Shown here: positions 29,989 to 39,753 of the stretch, piece by piece
How the letters are laid out: each line of letters begins with the position of its first letter
Numbering within the stretch: position 1 is the stretch's first letter
DNA from: Datisca glomerata
Taxonomy: Eukaryota; Streptophyta; Magnoliopsida; Cucurbitales; Datiscaceae
Length of the DNA stretch: 64,000 nucleotides
Direction: 5' to 3'
Assembly (NCBI GenBank): GCA_003255025.1
Contig: QANY01013851.1
Span: 62,001 to 126,000 of the forward strand
Program-made: the position numbers and the translations under genes
Notes under the pieces: model-generated
What the model was told of the DNA's origin: nothing
Seen by the model: only the letters and a program-made list of their open reading frames with translations
Database searches by the model: none

Positions 29989-30325
29989 AACATTCTTTCT
30001 AGAGAGAGAAGCTCTCTCCTCTCTCTAGAACCTTCGTTCTTTCTCTTCTAAGTTTTCTCTTCGGTTTCCTTCCCGAAGCTCAGGCCCGAGTCCTATGAGC
30101 TTGGGTCTGAGCTCCCCTCTCTTCCGTTTCTGCCTTCTCCCTTTGCCTTAGGAGAAGGAGACAATAAAAAAAATTTAGGGTTGTGTTTTGGTGGTTTCGC
30201 TGTTCTATGGTTCTTGGGTTTTGTTTGGGTTGAATCTTGATGGTGGGTGAGGGCAGCGTGGATTGGGTCTCCAGACTCCACGCTCCTCTGCGTGTGGAGT
30301 TCCCCCTGGGTTTGGTGCTGTTTTA
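29989..30325 (+). mobile_element. LINE-G 5'-end fragment
   Basis: Has the shared LINE 5'-end motif (gagagaagctctctcctctc, about 30004-30023, then tctagaacc), followed by about 290 bases unlike other families (gaagctcaggcccgag, ggtgagggcagcgtgg). It is bordered on both sides by satellite. No open frame of note and no TSD. The call as a LINE rests on the 5' motif only. Confidence 0.55.
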
Positions 30326-30765
30326 TACGTTTGGGATAAGAATTTGAAGTTTTATGATCGTTTTAGGTGCTTCAAGTGCCACAGAGTCAAAAAGATATAA
30401 AGGGACGTGTTTAGGCTCAAATTACATGAACTTGGCTAAACTAGGATCTTTTGGACATGACATGTATTCGAACGGACTTTTGACACTCAGTACGCGATTG
30501 GGATACAAATTTGGAGTGTTGTGGTCATTTTAGGTGGTTCTAGTGCCATGTGGAGTCAACTCCCAATGGGACATGTTTAAGCTCAAACTAGATGAACTTG
30601 GCTGAACTTGGATCTTTTGGGCATGACATGTACTCGAATTGACTATTGACACCCAATACATGTTTGGAATAAGAATTTGGAGTGTTATATTCATTTTAGG
30701 TGCTTCTAGTACCACACAGAGTCAAAAGACTCAATGAGAAGTGTTTAGGCCCAACTACACATGAT
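30326..30765 (+). repeat. 169-bp satellite block, about 2.6 monomers
   Basis: Starts at tacgtttgggataag and continues in plus orientation to about 30765 (agaagtgtttaggccc). Confidence 0.92.
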
Positions 30766-30856
30766 GGTAACCAGAGCCATTGCAAAACAATACTTAGCAG
30801 CCTCAGATTGGAGCACTAGGTTTGTGCTTTTGATAAGATACTAAGATCCTCGTTTN
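30766..30856 (-). repeat. Probable LINE-E-like 3' UTR scrap and single N
   Basis: agccattgcaaaacaatac at about 30777-30795 matches, in reverse, the LINE-E 3' UTR near 43980. The rest of these 90 bases is unassigned. Base 30856 is N. Confidence 0.5.
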
Positions 30857-31523
30857 GAAGATTTTCTGAGGCAAAAAAGCAGAGTTGATTGGCTTGCCTT
30901 GGGTGATTAGAATTCCTCTTTCTTTTTTCAGAAACTAAAGAAGAGTAGAGTCAGATCCATAATTAATCAGTTGGTTAATGAGGAGGGTGACCTTATTATT
31001 GATGACCAGGCTATCAAAGATCAAATTCTTTCTTGATGAGAATTTTCTTGGTACATCTCACATTGATCAGGAGGTGGATTGGAGTGTTCTCTCTCAGATT
31101 CTCCCTAATAAGCTCTCTCAAGCTCACTTAGCTATCCTCAATCACCGCTATACAGAGGACGACGTTCACACAACTATGTTTAGTTTAGGGAGTAGTAAAG
31201 CCCCTGGTCCAGATGGCTTCTCTGCTGGTTTCTTCAAAAGATGTTGGCATATTGTGGGCACATATGTTACTAAGGCTGTTTTGGAGTTTTTTAGCTCCCA
31301 ATCATTATTGAAACAGGTTAACTCTACTATCATTGCTCTTAACCCTAAGGTCCCCAATCCTTCTAAGGTTTGTGACTTTACGCCTATCTCTTGTTGTAAT
31401 GCATTTCTAAGATGTTTGTTGATAGACTTAAGAGAGTGCTCCCTGATCTTATTAGTAGCAACCAGACTGCTTTTGTACCAGGGAGGAGAATTGCTGACAA
31501 CATCCTCTTATCTCAAGAGCTGG
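30857..31523 (+). pseudogene. LINE-B ORF2 fragment, 5' half of a split element
   Basis: Starts within the linker between endonuclease and RT (DFLRQKSRVDWLALGD-like sequence) and continues through the first RT blocks: SSKAPGPDGFSAGFFKRCWH, QVNSTIIALNPKVPNPSK, FTPISCCN. Several frameshifts. At 31511-31523 (TCTCAAGAGCTGG) it is interrupted by the minus-strand LINE-B and resumes at 37624 with the same bases. Confidence 0.9.
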
Positions 31524-31706
31524 TTTTTTTTTCCGGTAAATTAAAAAATTGTATAAACCGAAGAAGAAACATACAAATATACAAGGGGCATACCCCAGGA
31601 AAAAGACACAAACAAAAAGGAACCAGCCAACACACAAGCTGGAGGCACCCAAACACTAACAGAAGATTACAAGTGATAACAGCCTAAAGAAACAGAAGAA
31701 CCAAGC

Positions 31707-34700
31707 TTAATTGTCAAAAATAGAGGCATTCAATCCCCAGGCAAGCTGAATGGTTTTGTTATCTTCAGTCACAGAAAACCCTTTAAGACTCAAAAATCTA
31801 CCTTTAATGGCATTTCTAATGCAAGCCAAGACCACTTTCTTGTCCCCCATTTTTCCCTCAAAGACTCGATTATTTCTCTCTCTCCAGATATGATAGGCAA
31901 ACGAGCTGAACATAAGCTTCAACATAAGGCTCAAGAAGTAACCTTTCCTAGCTTTCACAAGGAGCAAGGAGACAAACTGGTGTTCAGAAGATTCTGAAGG
32001 ATGCAAGCAAAGTACACAACTACTAACATTGGAAAACCCAGGAGAGGAGGTCCAAGAAGCCAATCTATCCGCAGTTGCAAGCCTATTAAGAACAGCAAGC
32101 CATGTAATAAAGCTATATCTGGGAATATGCTTCTTAAACCAAATAAGAGGAGCCTATCTCACTTTTTCACCAGCTGGAGCCAGTTTCCTATAAGTATGCC
32201 CCACAGAGAAAAGACCAGAGGGAGAAAGAGTCCAAATCCAAGAGTCCAAAGAGGACTCTTTAGGAGGGGGATGATGAACCTCTCTAATTGTGATAAGCTC
32301 ATGGGAGTTAGAAATAGGCCAGTTCCAAGCTTCATTCTGGATCACTAAGCTGACCTTGGTAGTCCAATCCCAACCTGTACCAAAATAAATCCTAGGACCA
32401 AACCTTTGAGAAAAAGCCCTCAAAGGGTGCTTAGGGTCCAATAGAAGAGAGATCTGCTAACCATTTCCCACAAGAGCTTTGCAATACCCAACAAACTTAT
32501 CTCTGATTTTTAGAATTTTCCTCCAACTCCAAGAAGGATTAGTGGCAAGCTTAACCAAGAAGATAGAGCTCTTCTTGATCAAGAAAAACTTGCACCAATC
32601 CTTCCGAACAGAAGCTTTATCCAAAGAGACCAGGAACCAGAAATGCTTAGCCACAGCCACTTCATTAGCTAGAGAGAGATCTCTAAGGTCCAAACCTCCT
32701 TGGGACTTATCAAGGCACAAGTCACTCCAAGCCACTTTAGCACCAGAATGCTTTACAGCTGAAGCGTTCCATAAGTAATTCCTAATAACCACCTGAATCA
32801 TATTTAAGATCTTCTTGGGAAGAATAAATAAGCCAGCCCAGTATTGAAAGATAGCATAGAGCACGGATTTAACCAACTGTAATCTTCCAGCATAAGAAAG
32901 GTAGTTAGACTCCCAAGACTTCACCCTAGCTGTGATATGGTCTACTAGGGTGATACAATCTGTTTTTCTAAGTTTTGAGGAAATCAAAGGAACCCCCAAG
33001 TATCTCATAGGAAGCTTCCCAATGCAGAAATTGCACAAGTCCAGAATTGCTTGAGAAGTGGATGGATGGACCCCAGACATGAAAATCTGACTTTTTTGTA
33101 GATTAGGTTGAAGACCAGACATGGCCTCAAACAAGTTTAAGCTCTCCATAATAAGTTGAACAAAAGTAATATCACCCTTACAGAAGATAAAGAGATCATC
33201 AGAAAAGCACGAGTTAACAATACCAAGCTCCTTACACCTCCAGTGATAGCCAAAGTCCACTTTATGAGAAGCATGCTAGAGAAAGAAGGAGAGGAGATAC
33301 ACTCCATCACACAGTTAGAGAAATGATCGGGAAACCCCAAGCAGTCAAAGATTCTCCCGATACTCTCCCAATTCAAGCTATCATTGGCCTTTTTTATATC
33401 AACCTTGAAAGCACATCTGGGACTATTAGAAGGCCTATGGTAACCTCTAACCAGCTCTTGAGATAAGAGGATGTTGTCAGCGATTCTCCTCCCTGGCACA
33501 AAAGTAGTCTGGTTGCTACTAATAAGATCAGGGAGCACGCTTTTAAGTCTATCAGCAAGCATTTTAGAAATGCATTTATAAACAACATTACAACAAGATA
33601 TAGGCCTAAAGTCACCAATCTTAGAAGGATTGGGGACCTTAGGTATAAGAGCAATGGCAGTAGAGTTAACCTGTTTCAATAATGATTGGGAGCTAAAAAC
33701 TCCAAAACAGCCTTAGTAACATCTTTGCCCACAATATGCCAAAATCTTTTGAAGAAACCAGCAGAGAAGCCATCTGGACCAGGGGCTTTACTACTCCCCA
33801 AACTAAATATAGTTGTGTAAACGTCTTCCTCTGTATAAGGGTGGTTGAGGATAGCTAAGTGAGCTTGAGAGAGCTTATTAGGGAGAATCTGAGAGAGAAC
33901 ACTCCAATCCACCTCCTGATCAATGTGAGAAGTCCCAGGAAGATTCCCATAATAAGAAAGAATTTGATCTTTGATAGCCTGGTCATCAGTAATAAGGTCA
34001 CCCTCCTCATTAACCAACTGATTAATTCTGGATCTGACTCTATTCTTCTTTAGTTTCTGAAAAAAGAAAGCGGAATTCTGATCACCCAAGGCAAGCCAAT
34101 CAACTCTGCGTTTTTGGCTCAGAAAATCTTCTTCTGCATTCCTGAGCTTAGAGAAATCAGCTAATCTAATTTTCTCCTCCTCTTGAAGAGAGACAACACT
34201 AGGAGAGGCAATAAGGTCAGCTTGCACTTTAGAGAGGGTTTCTCTAGCCATAAGAGCCCTTTTAGAAATATCTGAGCAAAAGGAGGCATTAAATTTCTTA
34301 AGAGCAAATTTAACAGATTTAAGCTTCTTATAGAGACAAAACATAGCTGTCCCAAACACCTCAATCTCCCACGCATCCTTAAGAGCAGCCCAGAAGCCTT
34401 CGAAATCCATCCAAAAATCAAAGAACTTAAAAGAAGGCTTAGGTCTAGCTGAGTTAGACCTAAGCTGAATAATAATACGAGAGTGATCAGAGATACTCGG
34501 GGTGTGAAAATGGCAAGAAGTAGCAGGAAACAACATAGCCCAATCACCGTTAACCAGGGCTCTATCGAGCTTGCGCATCTTGCTACCCTCACCAACTTGA
34601 CCATTCCACCAGGTGAATTGACAGCCACTATAAGGGAGGTCGAGAACCTCCAAATGATCAAGACAAGAAGCAAAGTCAATTGAGCTATCATTCCACTTGA

Positions 34701-35169
34701 AATCACCACCACAATGCTCAATAGGCTTCAAAATAGCATTAAAGTCACCAAAAATTAGCCAAGGCTTCCTCTGACTTAATGTCTTATGAGAGCCAAGCTT
34801 TTCCCACAAAGGCTTCCTGGAGATAGCATCATTGGCTGCATACACCACAGAGACAAAGAAATCTGTCTTTTCATGGAGAATGGTTAGCTTACAAAACATA
34901 GCTTGATCAAAGGCATCAATTAGAAGAACATCCAAAATCTTGGGATCCCAAGCTAAAACAATTCTACCTTTGCTAGTTTGAGAATGGTTAGCAAAGGTAG
35001 CCCAATTGGGAAAAACTGATCTAGAAAGTCCAGCAAAATTATTACACTTGATCTTAGTCTCAACTAAAGCACAAAAAGATAATTTAAAGTCTTTAGAAAT
35101 TTTCCTAACTTCAGCTTGCTTTAGAAGGCCATTAAGCCCTCTTATATTCCAAGAAGCTAAATTAATCAT
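31707..35169 (-). pseudogene. LINE-B ORF2: APE endonuclease intact, RT damaged, zf-RVT
   Basis: The endonuclease occupies residues 1-235 of the first frame and keeps its catalytic set: Asn8 (SWNIRG), Glu37 (LVETK), Asp142/Asn144 (FGDFNAIL), SGCQFTWW, KLDRAL and Asp228/His229 (ISDHS). It would nick the target to start reverse transcription. A one-base loss in a T-run near 33700 ends this frame after KAPGPDGFSAGFFKR. The RT continues at 33137-33679 with a Tyr-to-Asn change (VDIKKANDS) and a deletion of about 130 bases removing the GLRQGDP block; the active-site box reads CFSDDLF instead of CFADDLF. zf-RVT and the C-terminal tail follow to 31707, with a TAG at about 32456. Non-functional as RT. 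Confidence 0.92.
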
Positions 35170-37498
35170 AAAAAGGGGGGGAGAGAGTCACCATTCTCAG
35201 GGGGAGCCTGAGTAACTTGATCAGCCAATAAGAAAAAGCCTTCAGCCGTTCGCTTCTTTTTCAACCTCTTCAAAGCTGATTTAGAGAGCTTGGGAGAAGG
35301 ACCAGGTTGGATAGTGATATTGACAATTGAGGAAGCTTTGGGGGGAGCCAAACTCAATGTAGAGTCAGAAGAGGCTTGAGGCTCATTTTTATCCTCACAA
35401 GGCACAATGAGACCCTTACCCTTCCTTTTGCTAACCACCTGAGTCCATTCATTGACTTGGTCTTCCACATGGATGGTATTAAGAGGAAAGGGAGGAGAGA
35501 TTTCACCCTTTGGCTCCTCATAAACCATAAGCTCCCTATTATCTTGGGGAGAAGAATCTTTGCTAGCGGTTTCTTCCTCACTAGCTAGATTATTCTTAGG
35601 GGCCACTTTAGCATCACAATCATGACCAAAGAGGCAACATTTAGCACATCTCTTAGGTAGACACTCATACTCCACCTCCACCACCACTGGATCCCATCCG
35701 TCAAGGCCAAGGTCAATGGTGAAAAACTTAATCAAATCAGAGGAGGCTGAAATTTTCACACAAACTCTAGCATAATCATGTCTATAACCAGAGGCAGTAG
35801 CATTGTCAGAGTGAGAAGGGATACCCACAGCACTAGCAATGTGACTTAGAGCTTCTTCAGTCCATAATTCAATTGGAACATTCCACAATTTAACCCAAAT
35901 TGGAAGGGTTGAAAGTTTCTCCTTTGAGAATTTAACATTTGGCTGCCACTCTTGAAGCACAACAGGCCTACCTAAGAGGTGCCAAGGTCCATCTTCTAAG
36001 ACTGAGTTTCTATCCTCCACAGAGCCAAATTTGAAATAGAAAAGGCCTCTGGCAGCCGAGACCTCCTGAATTCCTCTTTTAGCCCAAAGTTGCAAAGCAA
36101 TTTTCTTAACTAAGTGTAAAGGAGCTGCCCTTCCAACAAAGTAGCCAACAAGGCAGCCTTCCCACCTAGAAAAGTTCTCTTTAGTAATATAATCAGGAAG
36201 CTTAACTGTGACATTACCATTTTCCGTAAAGGAAGAGCTCACATAACCTAAGCTTAGCTTCTTTTTCAGGTTACCTTTAACCTTTTCAGCCCATGAACCA
36301 GCCGGTTTCTCATGAGCAGCACTTTTATTAGCTAAAAGGTCTTTATAAACTCTATTCTCATGCAGCTTTTCAGAAGAAGAAGTTGGGGAAGGAGGAGAAG
36401 AGCTCACCTTCTGTTTTCCATTAGAATCTGGTTTAGGAGAGAGAGAGATTTCTCCAAGCTCAAACCCACGACCATGGCAGCCCTTGACATCTTTGGTAGA
36501 AGTCAAATCCACCTTGTCACTCACAATCAAAGCTGAGGTTGAGCTAAGGGAGGAGAGAGGATCTGCCACCAGCTTTGGAACTCCACCCACGTTCACATCA
36601 TTGTCATAGAAAAGAGAAATATCTTCTTTCTCTTTCCCTTCAATCAAAACACCATCTACTTTCTCTTTCCCCTTAGACAAAGAAGCTGCCACCTGTCGCC
36701 CTAAGGGGCTGTCCACGTCATGATGGGAGAGAGGAGCCTTATCTAATAAAGAATTACCTTTTTGAGTGTCCTTTCCTTTATTTGAAAGGATAGTCGTAGA
36801 TTGTTGACCAAGTTGAGGCTTGGGAGCTAGAGCCTCACTCTTCCCCAAGCTGACCACATCACACCCACTTGCCAAAAAGGAGCTGTCACCTCTCCCTTTT
36901 GATATGTTTGGCCGCTGCTTTTCCTCTTCTCCAAGCAAGATGATTTGAGACAAGCTTGATTTGTCTTCTATCAAAGGACACTCATCATTACCATTGACAG
37001 AGAGGTATGAGTATCATCTTCAACCTTTGGAGCTCTAGGCAAGCTGGTTGATCTCCGAGCACCACCTCTAGCTCCTCCTCTTATGCTACTTCTCTTTAGA
37101 CTTGAACGAAGTTGGTCTGAAAGAGTCAGCTCAAGTAAATTGCTCTGATTGTGATCAGAAGAAATAAAATTGTCTCTAAGCTTTGAATGATAAAAAATAA
37201 TCTCTTTTGCAACTAATAAACTCGAAGCTTCCTTGGACTGAGCTTCTAACTTCCCAGGCTCAACAAAACCACTCTCTGCTCCAAATTTCTTCGTATTAGA
37301 AACTTGCTTAAGAGCATTAAAACCAATAACATGGGTTTTAGCTTCCCTAGCTCCCTTAGTAACCATATCATTCAAAACAGCATGGCCATTGAAAGACACT
37401 CCAAGCTTAGCTTGCCCACTAGCTGAATCTTTCTTAACACCACCTGAAACTTGCTTACCAACATCTGCAGCATGCTTAATGTACTCATCATTAACCAT
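35166..37498 (-). pseudogene. LINE-B ORF1, one frameshift from intact
   Basis: 37498 down to about 37008 encodes the N-terminus (MVNDEYIKHAADVGKQVSGG); a single T is missing at about 37007-37008 relative to 20180, and 36974-35166 carries the rest in the next frame: DUF4283 (CLVGYFVGRAAPLHLVKKIA, GPWHLLGRPVVLQEWQPNVK), the compact knuckle CAKCCLFGHDC and the basic end SALKRLKKKRTAEGF. It ends L-P-P-F-L at TGA 35168-35166, which overlaps the ORF2 ATG (35169-35167). Confidence 0.92.
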
Positions 37499-37623
37499 TG
37501 TTAGAGGTCGTGGCCTCCCCTAAGGGAGGGAGAGGCTAAAACAAAAACCAGAATTCTAGAGAGAGGGGAGAGTTTCTCTCACTAAAAAAACCAGTTGTCA
37601 CTTTGTTATCGGGTTTCATCGTG
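37499..37623 (-). promoter_or_regulatory. LINE-B 5' UTR and 5' junction
   Basis: 37499-37590 is the UTR with the shared 5'-end motif (GTGAGAGAAACTCTCCCCTC in element sense). Upstream, aactggtttttttag is shared with the copy at 19590. The outermost bases include cgatgaaacccgataacaa (37605-37623 region), identical to the LTR end at about 16570. Confidence 0.7.
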
Positions 37624-39753
37624 TCTCAAGAGCTGGTTAGAGGTTACCATAGGCATTCTAATAGTCCCTGATGTGCTTTCAAGGTTGATATCAAAAAAGC
37701 TTATGATAGCTTGAATTGGGAGAGTATCGGCAGAGTCTTTGACTGCTTGGGGTTTCCTGATCATTTCTCTAACTGTGTGATGGAGTGTATCTCCTCTCCT
37801 TCTTTCTCTATTATGGTCAATGGTGAGTTGACTAGCTATTTCTCAGGCGCTAAAGGGCTTAGATAGGGTGATCTTATCTCTCCCTATCCGTTTGTGTTGG
37901 TTATGGAGGTTATATATGGTATTCTCAAGAATGCTTCTAATAAAGCTGACTTTGGCTCTCACTGGAGGTGTAAGGACCTTGGTATTGTTAACTTGTGCTT
38001 TGCTGATGATCTCTTTATCTTCTGTAAGGGTGATATTACTTCTATTCAACTTATTATGGATAGCCTAAACTTGTTTGAGGCTATGTCGGTCTTCAACCTA
38101 ATCTACAAAAATGTCAGATTTTCATGTCTAGATCCATCCACTTCTCAAGCGATTCTGGAGTTGTGCAATTTCAGCATTGGGGAGCTTCCTATGAGATACT
38201 TGGGGGTTCCTTTGATTATCTCAAAGCTTAGAAAATAGATTGTGTCACTCTAGTAGATCATATCACAGCTAGGGTGAAGTCTTGGGAGTCTAACTACCTT
38301 CCTTATGCTGGAAGATTACAGCTCGTTAAATCCGTGCACTATGCTATTTTTCAATACTGCGCTGGCTTATTTATTCTTTCCTAGAAGATCTTGAATATGA
38401 TTCAGGTGGTTATTAGGAATTACTTGTGGAAACGCGTCAGCTGTTAAGCATTCTGGTGCTAAAGTGGCTTGGAGTGACTTGGGCCTTAATAAGTCCCAAG
38501 GAGGTTCGGACCTTAGAGATCTCTCTCTAGCTAATAAAGTGGCTGTGGCTAAGCATTTCTGGTTTCTGGTCTCTTTGGATAAAGCTTCCATTTGGAAGGA
38601 TTGGTGTAAGTTTTTCTTGATCAATAAGAGCTCTATCTTCTTGGTTAAGCTTGCCACTAATCCTTCATGGCGTTGGAGGAAAATTCTGAACATCAGAGAC
38701 AAGTTTGCTGGGTATTGCGAAGTTCTTGTGGGAAATGGTGAGCATGTTTCTCTTCTCTTAGACCCTTGGCACCCTTTGGGGGCTCTTTCTCAAAGGTTTG
38801 AGCCTAGGATTCTTTTTTATACTGGTTGAGATTGTTCTACCAAGGTGAGCTCAGTGATCCAAAATGCAGCTTGAAACTGGCCTATTTCTAACTCCCATGA
38901 GCTTATCACAATTAGAGAGGTCCATCTTCCCCCTAAAGTGTCCTCTTTGGACTCTTGGATTTGGACTCTTTTTCCCTCTGGTTTTTTCTCTGTGGGGCAC
39001 ACTTATAGGAAACTGGCTCCAGCTGGTGAAAAAGTGAGATGGGCTCCTCTTATTTGGTTTAAGAAGCATATTCCCAATTATAGCTTTCTTACTTGGCTTG
39101 TGTTCTTAATAGGCTTAAAACCGCGGATAGATTGGCTGCTTGGACCTCCTCTCCTGGGTCTTCCAATGTTAGTAGTTGTGTACTTTGCTTGCATCCTTCA
39201 GAATCTTCTGAACACCTGTTTGTTTTTTGCCCTTAGTCTAGTTTTATTTGGCTGAATTTTGTTGGTTTGTGTGGCTTGGTCTTCTCCTAAGAACTGGAAT
39301 CAAGTTATCTCCTGGCTCCTTGTGAAAGTCAAGAAAGGCTACTTCTTGGGCCTTATGTTGAAGCTTATGTTCAGCTCGTTGTCTACAATATCTGGAGAGA
39401 GAGAAATAATCGAGTCTTTGAGGGCAAAATGAGGGACAAAAAAGTGTCTTGGCTTGCATTACAAATGCCATTAGATGTAGATCTTTGAGTCTTAAAGGAT
39501 TCTCTGTGACTGAGGATAACAAAACTATTCAGCTTTCCTCGGGATTGAATGCTTTTATTTTTGACAATGAAGCTTGGTTCTTCTGTTTCTTTAGGCTGTT
39601 ATCTCTTGTAATCTTCTGTTAGTGTTTGGGTGCCTCCATCTTGTGTGTTGGTTGGTTCCTTTTTTTGTTTCATTTGCCTGGGGTATGCCCTTTGTATATT
39701 TGTTTGTTTTCTTTTTCGGTTTATACAAAATTTTAATTTACCGAAAAAAAGAA
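37624..39753 (+). pseudogene. LINE-B ORF2 and 3' end, second half of the split element
   Basis: Resumes with TCTCAAGAGCTGG, then LVRGYHR, DIKKAYDSLNWESIGR, GIVNLCFADDLFIFCKGD (both Asp intact), LPMRYLGVPLI, the thumb and zf-RVT region (SCVLCLHPSESSEHLFV-like) and the tail, ending at a 3' UTR with cctggggtatgccctttgta and ttaccgaaaaaaa at about 39740-39753. Stops occur in GLR*GDL and elsewhere. With 30857-31523 it makes one 5'-truncated LINE-B of about 2.8 kb that predates the 31524-37623 insertion. Confidence 0.92.

Larger units (their letters stand above)
31524..37623 (-). mobile_element. Near full-length LINE-B inserted into another LINE-B, 13-bp TSD
   Basis: 6.1 kb with 5' UTR, ORF1, ORF2, 3' UTR and poly(T) at 31524-31532. 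TCTCAAGAGCTGG at 31511-31523 is repeated at 37624-37636. Compared with the other copies it has only small defects: single-base deletions in ORF1 (about 37008) and in ORF2 (about 33700), a ~130-base RT deletion (about 33279) and a nonsense change (about 32456). The 5' junction carries about 33 additional bases, of which 19 match the end of the G2/G3 gypsy LTR. It is the youngest-looking insertion here. Confidence 0.93.

Noticed and set aside
30004..30325. LINE-G piece as a small host gene exon
   Set aside because: It is framed by satellite, starts with the LINE 5' motif and has no convincing frame or splice sites; a host origin of the non-motif part cannot be excluded.
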